Shown: in pieces, positions 24,946 to 33,662 of the stretch
Numbering within the stretch: the stretch's first letter is position 1
Layout: every line of letters begins with the position of its first letter
Assembly (NCBI GenBank): GCA_946886565.1
Contig: CAMPIX010000002.1
Span: forward strand, 1-64,000
Reading direction: 5' to 3'
DNA: 64,000 bases
Source: an uncultured Altererythrobacter sp.
GTDB lineage: Bacteria; Pseudomonadota; Alphaproteobacteria; Sphingomonadales; Sphingomonadaceae
Made by a program: the position numbers and the translations under genes
The notes under the pieces: generated by a model
What the model was told of the DNA's origin: nothing
The model's database searches: none
What the model saw: only the letters and a program-made list of their open reading frames with translations

Positions 24946-26091
24946 TCACTGGCGCAGCAGATCCCGGCCGACGATCATGCGCATGACCTGGTTGGTGCCC
25001 TCGAGGATCGAATGGACCCTGAGATCGCGCCAGAAGCGCTCGATCGGATATTCCTTCAGGTAACCGTAGCCGCCGAACAGCTGCAATGCGTTATTTACCA
25101 CATTGCTGCCGCTGTCGGTCGCCAGCCGCTTGGCCATGGCGGAAAACTTGCTCTTGTCGGGCGCGTTGTCGGTGACCTTGGCCGCCGCAAGATAGAGCAG
25201 CGCGCGCGCCGCCTCCAGCTCGGTCGCCATGTCGGCGAGCATAAACTGGGTGTTCTGGAAATCCGCGATCGGAACGTCGAACTGCTGGCGCTCCTTGGTG
25301 TACTTCACCGCCTCGTCGAGACATCGCTGCGCCCCACCGAGCGAGCAGGCGCCGATGTTGAGCCGCCCGCCATCTAGCCCCATCATCGCGAAGCGAAAGC
25401 CTTCGCCCTCGTCGCCGACGCGGTTTGCGACCGGGACCTTCGCATCCTCGAAGATCACCTGCGCGGTGGGGCTGGCGTTCCAGCCGAGCTTCTTCTCGGG
25501 CTTGCCGAAGGATACGCCGGGCGTGTCCTTGTCGATCACCAGGCAGGTGATCCCCTTGGTCTTGTGCTCGGACGTCCGGACCATGGTGACGTACACGTCG
25601 TTGAAGCCGCCGCCCGAGATGAACTGCTTGGTGCCGTTGAGCACATAATGATCGCCATCGAGGCGTGCCGTGGTCTTGAGCCCGGCGGCGTCGGAGCCGG
25701 AGCCCGGCTCGGTCAGCGCGTAGCTGGCGATGCTTTCCATGGTCACCAGCTGCGGCAGATATCTGGCCTTGACCTCGGCCCCGCCGAAGCGGTCGATCAT
25801 CCAGCTCGCCATGTTGTGGATCGAGACGTAGGCGCTGGTGGCGGGGCAACCGTAAGCCATCGCTTCCATGATCAGCGCTGCCTCGAGCCGGCCGAGCGCG
25901 ATGCCGCCCGATTCTTCCGAGACGTAGATCGCCCCGAAGCCGAGCTCGCCGGTCTTCTGGATCACTTCGCGCGGGAAATGGTGCTTCTCGTCCCACTCGG
26001 CCGCGAACGGCGTGATGTTGTCGGCGGTAAAGCGCTGCGCCATCTCCTGGATGGCGAGCTGGTCGTCGGTTAGCTGGAACTGTCCTGTCAT
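24946..26091 (-). CDS. Acyl-CoA dehydrogenase, probable isobutyryl-CoA dehydrogenase
   Basis: A 381-residue FAD enzyme that oxidises isobutyryl-CoA to methacrylyl-CoA and passes electrons to ETF. The signature YALTEPGSGSDAAGLKTTA, the flavin segment YVLNGTKQFISGGG and the C-terminal LEGTNQVMRMIVGRDLLR are typical of the family. Substrate specificity is inferred from the adjacent valine-pathway genes rather than from residues. The stop lies 11 bp before the hydrolase start, so the genes form one operon. Confidence 0.93.
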   Translation of the reverse strand: MTGQFQLTDDQLAIQEMAQRFTADNITPFAAEWDEKHHFPREVIQKTGELGFGAIYVSEESGGIALGRLEAALIMEAMAYGCPATSAYVSIHNMASWMIDRFGGAEVKARYLPQLVTMESIASYALTEPGSGSDAAGLKTTARLDGDHYVLNGTKQFISGGGFNDVYVTMVRTSEHKTKGITCLVIDKDTPGVSFGKPEKKLGWNASPTAQVIFEDAKVPVANRVGDEGEGFRFAMMGLDGGRLNIGACSLGGAQRCLDEAVKYTKERQQFDVPIADFQNTQFMLADMATELEAARALLYLAAAKVTDNAPDKSKFSAMAKRLATDSGSNVVNNALQLFGGYGYLKEYPIERFWRDLRVHSILEGTNQVMRMIVGRDLLRQ

Positions 26092-26189
26092 GGCGCGCGG
26101 TCTAGCTGGGCGAAGCCGTGTAGGAAAGAGGGGCTAATTCTCCCCGACGATCGCCTCGGCATCCAACTCGACTCGCGGTTCAGGACAGC

Positions 26190-26501
26190 TCAGCCGCAGG
26201 TGATCTCGGTGATCGTCATCGCGCGGTCGTAACGCACATTCACCCGGTCCGGGCGAAAATCCATCGTCCAAGCGGAATCGGGCGGGCCCCAGCGAAGCTG
26301 GCGTGCGCCGGTTTCATCCAGGATGCGCGCGCCGTTCTCGGCGGTGGCTTTCTGCCCGACGTATTCGCTCGCGGCGTCGGCGTCGCACATTGCCGTCTCG
26401 TTTCCGTCGCCGGTACCGGTGCCGCCATCTGCGGAGGTGGTTGCGCAAGCGGTGAGCATGGCGGCGGGCGCCAGCGCGATCAGGGCCGTTGCAATCTTCA
26501 T
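26190..26501 (-). CDS. Small lipoprotein of the I78 peptidase-inhibitor type
   Basis: A 103-residue protein with a lipoprotein signal (lipobox LTAC). The mature domain contains CDADAASEYVGQKATAENGARILDETGARQLRW and ends YDRAMTITEITCG, matching I78-like inhibitor proteins common in sphingomonads. Two cysteines, in MCDA and TCG, could form a disulfide. ATG 26501 is chosen because GAGGAGGCAGCG precedes it. It follows another small lipoprotein gene by 10 bp and likely shares its transcript. Confidence 0.8.
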   Translation of the reverse strand: MKIATALIALAPAAMLTACATTSADGGTGTGDGNETAMCDADAASEYVGQKATAENGARILDETGARQLRWGPPDSAWTMDFRPDRVNVRYDRAMTITEITCG

Positions 26502-26511
26502 CGCTGCCTCC

Positions 26512-27003
26512 TCAGGCACACTTGGTGTAGGTGAGCGGATCGGCCATCGCGTCTTCGCCGTATTCGGTGCGGACGAGTTTGCCGTCGCCCTCGGTTGCGA
26601 GCGAAATGTCGCGGCTCCATTCCATGCCTTCGCCGATAAAGTCGAATTCGGCGCGAATCCGGGTGTCGCTGCGTTCGGCGATATCGCCCAGCGTGGCGCG
26701 CGATTCGTAGAACGTGATCGTATCGCCGGTGATTTCGATCAGCCCTTTGGCATCGCCACGGGTCGAGGTGCAGTCCGCCGCGACGAGCCCCCAGCGGCCC
26801 TGCAGCGCCGTGGGAATGGTGGACGCGCCGGTCGCGTCCTCGTCGGCGGGCGGACCCGCGCCATCGCCGATGCCGCCATCGGGTTCGACCGGCATCGAGG
26901 TCTCGGGGGCCTCGGCGCTATCGGTCGCCGAATCGTCGGCGGGCGCACCGCACGCCGCCAGCGCAAACGCGGGGGCGGCGGCGAGGAAGATGGTCAGTCG
27001 CAA
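26512..27003 (-). CDS. Putative lipoprotein of unknown function
   Basis: A 163-residue lipoprotein (lipobox LAAC) with a low-complexity Asp/Glu/Pro-rich linker up to about residue 60. A compact domain follows (LQGRWGLVAADCTSTRGDAKGLIEITGDTITFYESRA..., ending TYTKCA) that resembles small calycin-like beta domains. Two cysteines could pair. It is transcribed with the I78-like gene and is placed between mmsA and the acyl-CoA dehydrogenase, though a 98-bp gap separates the pair from the latter. Confidence 0.7.
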   Translation of the reverse strand: MRLTIFLAAAPAFALAACGAPADDSATDSAEAPETSMPVEPDGGIGDGAGPPADEDATGASTIPTALQGRWGLVAADCTSTRGDAKGLIEITGDTITFYESRATLGDIAERSDTRIRAEFDFIGEGMEWSRDISLATEGDGKLVRTEYGEDAMADPLTYTKCA

Positions 27004-27069
27004 GGATGCCTCCTGTCTTTTCTGTCCCCCCTCAACTCGCGAGCCGCCGGCTTTATCCCGTGTTTCTCC

Positions 27070-28566
27070 TCACCCGAAGGTCGGGATGGTGAAAGCGTTC
27101 GAACCATCGCCGCCGCCGTCGGGCCAGCGCTGGGTCACGGTTTTGACCTTGGTCCAGAACTTCAGCCCTTCGGTGCCGTACTGGTTGGTGTCGCCGAAGC
27201 CGCTGCGCTTCCACCCGCCGAAGCTGTGGTAGCTCACCGGCACCGGGATCGGCACATTGACCCCGACCATGCCCACGTTCACCCGGCTCGCGAACTCGCG
27301 CGCGGCATGGCCGTTGCGGGTAAAGATGGCCACGCCGTTGCCGTACTGGTGGTCGCTCGGCAGCCGCACCGCCTCCTCGAAATCCTTCGCGCGCACGATC
27401 TGGAGCACCGGGCCGAAGATTTCCTCCTGATAGCTCTTCATCTGCGGCGTGACCTTGTCGAGCAGCGTCGGCCCGACGAAGAACCCCTTCTCGTGCCCCT
27501 GGAGGCTGAACCCGCGCCCGTCGATCACGACTTCGGCGCCTTCCTGCTCGGCGGTGTCGATCCAGCGTTCGATGCTCGCCTTGTGCTCGGGCGTGACCAC
27601 CGGGCCGTAGTGCGCATCGGGATCGTTCGAGACGCCGACCCGCAGCCCTTCGATCGCCGGGATCAGCTTCTCGCGCAGGCGGTCCGCGGTGTCGTCGCCC
27701 ACCGGCACGACGACCGGGAGCGCCATGCAGCGCTCGCCTGCCGAGCCGAAGGCCGCGCCGGCGAGATCGTTCACGACCTGGTCGAGATCGGCGTCGGGCA
27801 TGACGATGCCGTGGTTCTTCGCCCCGCCCATCGCCTGGACGCGTTTCCCGTTCTCGACGCCGCGCTTGTAGACGTAGTGCGCGATGTCGCTGCTACCGAC
27901 GAAACTGACGCCCGCGATATCGGGATGGTCGAGGATCGCGTCGACCATTTCCTTGTCGCCGTGGACCACCTGCAGCAATCCCTCGGGCGCGCCGGCCTCG
28001 CGGAACAGCTCGGCGAGCCGCACCGGCACGCTCGGATCGCGCTCGCTGGGTTTCAGGATGAAGGCGTTGCCCGCCGCGATCGCCATGCCGAACATCCACA
28101 TCGGGATCATCGCCGGGAAGTTGAACGGGGTGATCCCCGCGCCGATGCCGAGCGGCTGGCGCATCGAATAGACGTCGATCCCCGGCCCGGCGCCGAGCGT
28201 GTACTCGCCCTTGAGCACTTGCGGGATACCGCAGGCGTATTCGATCACCTCGAGCCCGCGCTGGACGTCGCCCACCGCGTCGTCGACCACCTTGCCGTGT
28301 TCGCTCGAGAGCAGTTCGGCGAGCTCGCGCCGGTTCTTTTCGACCAGCTCCTTGAACGCGAACATCACCCGCGCGCGCTTTTGCGGATTGGTCGCGGCCC
28401 ATTCGGGCTGAACCGCCTTGGCCGCCGCCACCGCGCGGTCGAGCAACGCGACGTCGCCCAGCGCGACCTCGGCCTGGACCTCGCCGGTCGAAGGGTTCCA
28501 CACCTTGTGCGTACGGGCGGCACTGCCGCCGGCGCCGCCGGCAATGAAATGATCGATCGTTCGCAT
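27070..28566 (-). CDS. mmsA: CoA-acylating methylmalonate-semialdehyde dehydrogenase
   Basis: A 498-residue aldehyde dehydrogenase that converts methylmalonate semialdehyde to propionyl-CoA with NAD and CoA, ending valine degradation. The catalytic cysteine is in GSAGERCMALPVVV, and GITPFNFPAMIPMWMF and NPDAHYGPVVTPEH are hallmarks of MmsA. Length and start (MRTIDHFI) are normal, with GGAGA upstream. It is the first gene of the valine cluster on the minus strand, separated from the lipoprotein genes by 66 bp. Confidence 0.96.
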   Translation of the reverse strand: MRTIDHFIAGGAGGSAARTHKVWNPSTGEVQAEVALGDVALLDRAVAAAKAVQPEWAATNPQKRARVMFAFKELVEKNRRELAELLSSEHGKVVDDAVGDVQRGLEVIEYACGIPQVLKGEYTLGAGPGIDVYSMRQPLGIGAGITPFNFPAMIPMWMFGMAIAAGNAFILKPSERDPSVPVRLAELFREAGAPEGLLQVVHGDKEMVDAILDHPDIAGVSFVGSSDIAHYVYKRGVENGKRVQAMGGAKNHGIVMPDADLDQVVNDLAGAAFGSAGERCMALPVVVPVGDDTADRLREKLIPAIEGLRVGVSNDPDAHYGPVVTPEHKASIERWIDTAEQEGAEVVIDGRGFSLQGHEKGFFVGPTLLDKVTPQMKSYQEEIFGPVLQIVRAKDFEEAVRLPSDHQYGNGVAIFTRNGHAAREFASRVNVGMVGVNVPIPVPVSYHSFGGWKRSGFGDTNQYGTEGLKFWTKVKTVTQRWPDGGGDGSNAFTIPTFG

Positions 28567-28706
28567 GAAAATCTCCTCTGCGGCGCGCTCTGGTCGGGCG
28601 CGGCGCCGAAATCAACCTTGTGGCAATGGAAATCGCGATGCAGACGGTCGTTCCGCGCGAGGGCGCGCACCGCGTCGGGCGCGGGCGGCAGGCGCCGAGA
28701 GCCGCT

Positions 28707-29504
28707 TCAGCCCGCCGACTGCGGCTCTGCCATCTTGCGATGCATCTGCGCCAGGATGGTCTCTGGAATCACTCCGGCGAACGCATCCTGCACCTTGTTC
28801 ATGAACCCGCTCACGGTGTGCGCTTCGCCGGCGAGCAGGGCCGCGTAACCGTCGCGCGCCACCTTTGCCGGATCGGCCTTGCTGTCCGACCGGCCGACTC
28901 TGGTGTCTTCCATCTCCGCGCGCTCGAAAAATTCGGTATCGGTCGCTCCGGGCATGAGGCATGTCACCACGACGTCGGTTTCCTTGAGCTCGTTGCGTAG
29001 CCCGAAGCAGAAGTAGTCGATGTAGCTTTTGGTGCTGTTGTAGACGAGATTGAACGCGCCCGGGATGTGGCCGGCGATCGAGCCCGTCACCAGGATCCTT
29101 CCCGAATTGCGCGCGCGCATTTTCCGGCCGATTTCGTGCAGCAGCCAGGTGGTTCCGGTCACGTTGGTGTGAATGACGTGCGCAATCGTGGGCCAATCCT
29201 GGTCGAGAAACGCATCGCCCTGGCCCTGGCCTGCGTTCGCCATGAGAACATCGACCTGACGCGAGCCGAGCGCCGCCATCAGCGCTTCCAGCCCGTCGCG
29301 GGTCGCAAGGTCCGCCTCGACCGTCTCCACCGAGGCGGCGCCCGCATCGCGCGCGGCCTGCGCGCCGTCGGTCAGATCGCGATCGGCGACGAGCAGCAGT
29401 TCGCATCCGTCCGCGCCGGCCAGCCGCGCCAGTTCGAGGCCGATGCCGCTCGATGCTCCGGTAATCAGCGCCAGGCCGCTCAGCTTGTCGATTTCCTTCG
29501 TCAT
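28707..29504 (-). CDS. Short-chain dehydrogenase/reductase
   Basis: A 265-residue classical SDR. The cofactor motif TGASSGIG, the NAG motif (MANAGQGQG) and the active site Tyr-x-x-x-Lys in YNSTKSY are all present. Substrate is unknown; the ESD-like C-terminus has no membrane segment. It starts 2 bp after the zinc alcohol dehydrogenase stop and ends a three-gene operon with it and an SRPBCC protein, which suggests aldehyde or lipid stress metabolism. Confidence 0.9.
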   Translation of the reverse strand: MTKEIDKLSGLALITGASSGIGLELARLAGADGCELLLVADRDLTDGAQAARDAGAASVETVEADLATRDGLEALMAALGSRQVDVLMANAGQGQGDAFLDQDWPTIAHVIHTNVTGTTWLLHEIGRKMRARNSGRILVTGSIAGHIPGAFNLVYNSTKSYIDYFCFGLRNELKETDVVVTCLMPGATDTEFFERAEMEDTRVGRSDSKADPAKVARDGYAALLAGEAHTVSGFMNKVQDAFAGVIPETILAQMHRKMAEPQSAG

Positions 29505-29506
29505 GA

Positions 29507-30688
29507 TCAGGACCCCATTCCGGGCTTGAGGACCACCTTGGTCCAGGTGTTCTGTTGTTCCTTGAAGTTCTTGTATCCCTCGGGCGCCTGATCGAGCGGA
29601 AGGCGATGACTGATGAGGAACGTGGTATCGAGCGTGCCGTCCTCGATCTTCTCGAGCAGCTTCCCGGTGTACTTCTGCACATGTGTCTGGCCCGAGCGGA
29701 TCTGCAGCCCCTTCTCCATCAGCGCGCCGAGAGGAAACTTGTCGGTCATCCCGCCGTAGACGCCGGGGATCGAAACCTTCCCGCCGAAGCGCACCGCGAG
29801 CAGCGCCTGCTTGAGCGCGCTCGCGCGGTCCGCGCCTACGCCGATCTTCTGCTTCACCACGTCGAGCATGTTGTCGATCGCGAATCCGTGCGCTTCCATG
29901 CCGACCGCGTCGATCACGGCGTCGACGCCGATGCCGCCCGACATTTCCATCAGCGCTTCGCGCACGTCGCTCTCGCGGAAGTTGACCGTCTCGGCGCCGA
30001 GTTGCTTGGCCAGCTCGAGTCGATGCGGATAGTGGTCGATCGCGATCACTTTCGCCGCACCCATCACGATCGCCGACTGGATCGCGAACAGCCCGACCGG
30101 GCCGCAGCCCCAGACGGCGACGGTATCGTCGGGCTGGATGTCGGCGTTCTCGGCCGCCATCCACCCGGTGGGCAGGATGTCCGACAGGAACAGCACCCGC
30201 TCGTCGTCGAGATGCTCGGGCACCACGATCGGGCCGACATCGGAGAAGGGCACCCGGACATATTCGGCCTGACCGCCCGAATAGCCGCCGGTGAGGTGCG
30301 AGTAGCCGAACAGCCCCGACATTGGATGGCCGTAGAGCGCGGCCGACATGTCCTGCTTTTCCGCAGGATTGGAGTTTTCGCACGCGGAAAACTGCTCGAT
30401 CTTGCAGTGGAAGCATCCGCCGCAACTGATGGTGAAGGGAACTACGACGCGCTGCCCCTTCTTCAGGGTGCTCTTGGGGCCGACGTCCACCACTTCGCCC
30501 ATGAACTCGTGGCCGAGCACATCGCCCGGTTTCATGCCCGGGATCACACCGTCGTAAAGATGCAGGTCCGATCCGCAGATCGCGGTCGAGGTGACCCGGA
30601 TAATGGCATCGCGCGGGTTGACGATTTCGGGGTCGTCGACCGTCTCCATGCGAACGTCCTTGGTGCCGTGCCAGGTCAGGGCCTTCAT
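29507..30688 (-). CDS. Zinc-dependent alcohol dehydrogenase (FdhA-like)
   Basis: A 393-residue medium-chain dehydrogenase. The catalytic zinc site (CGSDLH and GHEFMGEV) and the structural zinc cysteines (CGGCFHCKIEQFSAC) are intact. The NAD site is WGCGPVGLFAIQSAI. The extended loop before the Rossmann fold (LFGYSHLTGGYSGGQAEYVRVP) is like the glutathione-independent formaldehyde dehydrogenase group. Its start overlaps the SRPBCC stop by 4 bp (ATGA). Substrate is not evident. Confidence 0.92.
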   Translation of the reverse strand: MKALTWHGTKDVRMETVDDPEIVNPRDAIIRVTSTAICGSDLHLYDGVIPGMKPGDVLGHEFMGEVVDVGPKSTLKKGQRVVVPFTISCGGCFHCKIEQFSACENSNPAEKQDMSAALYGHPMSGLFGYSHLTGGYSGGQAEYVRVPFSDVGPIVVPEHLDDERVLFLSDILPTGWMAAENADIQPDDTVAVWGCGPVGLFAIQSAIVMGAAKVIAIDHYPHRLELAKQLGAETVNFRESDVREALMEMSGGIGVDAVIDAVGMEAHGFAIDNMLDVVKQKIGVGADRASALKQALLAVRFGGKVSIPGVYGGMTDKFPLGALMEKGLQIRSGQTHVQKYTGKLLEKIEDGTLDTTFLISHRLPLDQAPEGYKNFKEQQNTWTKVVLKPGMGS

Positions 30689-31347
30689 GCTGCATTCTCC
30701 TGCTGGGCGGCGCGGGTCTCGTCTTTCCGGGCGGCGGAAGTGGCGATCTCGCCGGTCTCCATCAGCATCTTGAAGCGCCTGAGATCGTGGCGCGCCTGGA
30801 TTTCCGGTTCGCGGAGAGAGAGTTTCGCGGCGGCCTTGCCGAGTTCGCCTGCGGGCGGGACGTAGGCAACGATCAACGTCACCTGCGTGCCGCGATCGCC
30901 GGGCGCATCGTTGAAGGTTACCTTGCCCTCGGTCTCGATCTCGGAACCTTCGACCGAGCGCCACGCGATCAGTTCGTCCGCCCGCTCGCCGACCACTTCG
31001 GTTTGGACATCCACCGTGCTTCCCCCCGGCGCCTTGATCGTCCAGGTCGCGCGGTCTTTCGAACCTGCCTGGGGAACGATCGCTTCGACGTTCTCCATCA
31101 CCCCGGCCAGATTGCGGAAATCGCGCCAGAACGCGAACAGCTCGGACCGGGGCCTGCGGATGGTGACCGTGCGGCCGCTGATCTCGAACTTTCCGAAATT
31201 CCGCCGCGCGGTGTAGCCGGGTGCGGAATCGCCCCGCGCATCCTTTCGACGCCTGGAAGCCAACGCGCTCAACGCGAGCCCGCCCACCGCCAGACCAATT
31301 CCTGCTGCCCCTGCTGCGAGGCCTATTGCCTTCCGGTCGCTGTCCAC
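30685..31347 (-). CDS. SRPBCC-fold protein with N-terminal membrane segment
   Basis: A 220-residue protein. An N-terminal glycine/alanine-rich helix (AIGLAAGAAGIGLAVGGLALSAL) probably anchors it. Residues about 45-190 are a START/polyketide-cyclase-like domain (VTIRRPRSELFAFWRDFRNLAGVMENVE..., typical of SRPBCC family proteins). I chose the GTG at 31347, with AGGAG 7 bp before it, over longer in-frame readings that have no ribosome site. It is the first gene of the operon with the zinc dehydrogenase and SDR. Confidence 0.8.
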   Translation of the reverse strand: MDSDRKAIGLAAGAAGIGLAVGGLALSALASRRRKDARGDSAPGYTARRNFGKFEISGRTVTIRRPRSELFAFWRDFRNLAGVMENVEAIVPQAGSKDRATWTIKAPGGSTVDVQTEVVGERADELIAWRSVEGSEIETEGKVTFNDAPGDRGTQVTLIVAYVPPAGELGKAAAKLSLREPEIQARHDLRRFKMLMETGEIATSAARKDETRAAQQENAA

Positions 31348-31648
31348 CGCCAATCTCCTGCTCTCGGCGAACCAAGAGCGTGGCGGGGGCACTCGTTCCG
31401 ACGCGACCCACGGGTATTCGGCAATAGCGACGGTCCGTGGGCTGCGAGCGCCAAGCCGACGAAATAGCTTAACAAATATTCGCCTGCCATAACGCTTGGC
31501 CGAGGTCTGTCCTGGCCGCGAGAGCGGTTGCCGATAACGCATGTTGACCAACCGGGCACGATCGTGGCAATCGCCGCGCGCATTTCACGCAAAGGGGCGA
31601 CGGACCGCAAGCGGCGGCCTGCCAATCCCCGGCCGTTCTCAACGAGAT
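31348..31648. other. 301-bp gap before tRNA-Gly
   Basis: No convincing gene in either direction. It must hold the promoter of the SRPBCC operon on the minus strand. A GTTCC word at 31395-31399 (GGAAC on the minus strand) recalls the EcfG -35 box, but no matching -10 lies at the right spacing. A TTAAC word occurs near 31469. Confidence 0.5.
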
Positions 31649-31722
31649 GCGGGTGTAGCTCAATGGTAGAGCAGCAGCTTCCCAAGCTGACGACGAGGGT
31701 TCGATTCCCTTCACCCGCTCCA
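31649..31722 (+). tRNA. tRNA-Gly(CCC)
   Basis: A 74-nt cloverleaf. The acceptor arms are GCGGGTG and CACCCGC followed by T and an encoded CCA. The D-arm is GCTC...GAGC, the anticodon loop TTCCCAA gives anticodon CCC, and the T-loop TTCGATT is standard. The anticodon stem has one G-A mismatch at its outer pair. Confidence 0.95.
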
Positions 31723-31730
31723 CTTTCGGC

Positions 31731-31907
31731 ATGACCATCTCCCTCCCATCGCCTTGCCGCAACGTCTGCCGGCTCTCGCCCGACGGAGCACTGTGCGAGG
31801 GCTGCGGGCGCACGCTGGCGGAGATCGGCGCGTGGCCGGCGGCGGGCGAGGCGGAGCGCCATCGCATTGTCGAAGCCGCGCGAGTGCGGCTCGCGTCGCT
31901 GGGCTAG
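31731..31907 (+). CDS. DUF1289 small zinc-ribbon-like protein
   Basis: A 58-residue protein starting 8 bp after the tRNA. Its pattern CRNVCRLSPDGALCEGCGRTLAEIGAW, with four cysteines in a C-x3-C-x8-C-x2-C array, is the DUF1289 signature of proteobacteria. The cysteines probably hold zinc. Function is unknown. It converges on the btuD-like gene with one base between the stop codons and could be cotranscribed with the tRNA. Confidence 0.85.
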   Translation: MTISLPSPCRNVCRLSPDGALCEGCGRTLAEIGAWPAAGEAERHRIVEAARVRLASLG

Positions 31908-31908
31908 G

Positions 31909-32682
31909 TCAAGACGGCCCTGTGATCGTAAGCGCGACCTGCGTGCCGCAGCGTTCGACTTGCGCGTCGATTCCGAACACTTCGGCAAGGCGCTCGGCGG
32001 TCATAGTCTCCGCCACGCTGCCATCTGCGACGATCCGTCCGGCTTTCATCCAGATCAGCCGCTCGGCGTAGCGCGCGGCGAGTGCGAGGTCGTGGACCAC
32101 GGTGAGCACGCCGCGCCCAGCGCGCGCGGTCTCCGCGAAGAGGCGCGCAACCTCGTGCTGATAGCGCGGATCGAGCGCGGCGACGGGCTCGTCGGCGAGG
32201 AGCAGCGGAGTTTCGGAGGCAAGCGCGCGGGCGAGGTGGACGCGGGCAAGCTCTCCGCCCGAGAGCGTATCCGCGGTGCGACCCTCGAAGCCCGCAAGCC
32301 GACAAGCCGCAACTGCCCGTTCGACCGCTGTCAGATCGCCCGCCGACAGGCGCCCCGGTGCGGCGCCGTGCGCGAAGCGCCCGAGCGTGATCACGTCGCG
32401 CACCGGCATCGGCCAGGCGAGCGGGCGCGCCTGCGGGAGGTAGGCGATCTTGCGCGCGCGCGCCGCCGGGGAGAGCGCACGCACATCCTCGCCATCGATC
32501 GTCGCCGCGCCGCTGTCGGGCTGCAGCAGACCGAGTGCGAGCCGCAGCAGCGTGGTCTTGCCCGAACCGTTGGGGCCGATCAGCATCGTCAATTCGCCGG
32601 GAGCGAGCCGGAACCCGGCGTCTTCGACCAGCGGCGCGCCTTCTGCGCGATAGGCCAGCGCACGGGCTTCGAGCACACTCAT
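31909..32682 (-). CDS. btuD: ABC transporter ATP-binding protein, cobalamin-type importer
   Basis: A 257-residue ATPase of the FecE/BtuD/HmuV family. The Walker A GPNGSGKTT, signature LSGGELARVHLARAL, Walker B LLLADEPVAALD and switch histidine VVHD are present. ATG 32682 overlaps the permease stop by 4 bp; a longer reading begins inside the permease. The cobalamin riboswitch upstream of the operon points to vitamin B12 or corrinoid import rather than heme or siderophore. Confidence 0.9.
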   Translation of the reverse strand: MSVLEARALAYRAEGAPLVEDAGFRLAPGELTMLIGPNGSGKTTLLRLALGLLQPDSGAATIDGEDVRALSPAARARKIAYLPQARPLAWPMPVRDVITLGRFAHGAAPGRLSAGDLTAVERAVAACRLAGFEGRTADTLSGGELARVHLARALASETPLLLADEPVAALDPRYQHEVARLFAETARAGRGVLTVVHDLALAARYAERLIWMKAGRIVADGSVAETMTAERLAEVFGIDAQVERCGTQVALTITGPS

Positions 32683-33662
32683 GCACCGAGCCTCCCGCGC
32701 GCGGCGATCCACACGAAGAGCGGCGCGCCGATCAGCGCCGCGACTACGCCGAGCCGGAGTTCGGCGTCGGTCGGCAGCAGCCGCACGCCGATGTCGGCGA
32801 GGACCAGGATCACCGCGCCGAGCAACGCCGAGGGTATCAACAGCCGCGCGGGATCGTGCCGCACCAGCGGTCGCACGAGGTGCGGGGCTACGATCCCGAC
32901 GAAGCCGATCGCGCCCGCGAGCGAGACTGCGGCGCCCGTCGCCAATCCCGCGCCGAGGATCACCGCGAGCCGCTGCCGTCGCAGATCGAGCCCGATCCCT
33001 TCGGCCGCCTCCTCGCCCAGCGCGAGCGCTGCAAGCCCGCGCCGCGTCGCCAGCATGATCGCGAACCCGGATGCGAGGAACGGCGCGGCATAAGCGAGGT
33101 CGGCGGCGCTGCGGTTGGCGACCGTACCGAGAGTCCAGTTGATCATGTCGGCGAGAGTGAAGGGGTTGGGGGCGAGGTTCATCAGCAGCGCCATCAGCGC
33201 GGCGGAGAAGCTCGACAGCCCGATCCCGATCAGGATCAGCGTCACCGCCGAGCGCGTGCGCAGCGCGGCAAAGGCGACGAGCAGCGTCGCCGCAAGCGCG
33301 CCGGCGATCGCCGCCAGCGGCAACACCAGCGGCCCGGCACCCGCCAAGCCGAAAAACAGCACGAAGGTCGCGAACAGCGCGGCCGTCGCCGACACGCCGA
33401 GAATCCCCGGCTCGGCGAGCGGATTGCGCAGCAGGCCCTGCAACGCCGCGCCGCTCATCCCCAACGCCGCCCCGACCATTGCCGCGGCGAGCGCGCGGGG
33501 CAGGCGGATCTGCCAGACGACGATCGAGTCACCGGGATCGCCCTGAAAACCGAGCGCGGCGAGCACGCCGGTGAACCCGAGCGAGGTCGAGCCCAGCAGC
33601 AGTGCCAGCGCCACCGCGCCCAACAGCGCGAGCGACAGCATGAGATTGGCGCGCGCGGTCAT
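32679..33662 (-). CDS. btuC: FecCD-family permease, cobalamin-type importer
   Basis: A 327-residue inner-membrane permease with about ten helices. Family marks are RLPRALAAAMVGAALGMSGAALQGLLRNPLAEPGILGVS near the N-terminus and GFVGIVAPHLVRPLVRHDPARLLIPSALLGAV in the C-terminal half. It overlaps both the binding-protein gene and the ATPase gene by 4 bp, forming a tight btuF-btuC-btuD operon under the riboswitch. Confidence 0.92.
   Translation of the reverse strand: MTARANLMLSLALLGAVALALLLGSTSLGFTGVLAALGFQGDPGDSIVVWQIRLPRALAAAMVGAALGMSGAALQGLLRNPLAEPGILGVSATAALFATFVLFFGLAGAGPLVLPLAAIAGALAATLLVAFAALRTRSAVTLILIGIGLSSFSAALMALLMNLAPNPFTLADMINWTLGTVANRSAADLAYAAPFLASGFAIMLATRRGLAALALGEEAAEGIGLDLRRQRLAVILGAGLATGAAVSLAGAIGFVGIVAPHLVRPLVRHDPARLLIPSALLGAVILVLADIGVRLLPTDAELRLGVVAALIGAPLFVWIAARGRLGA

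Noticed and set aside
31376..31399. EcfG general-stress promoter upstream of the SRPBCC operon
   Set aside because: GGAAC is present on the minus strand at 31399-31395, but no CGTT-type -10 lies 16-18 nt away.
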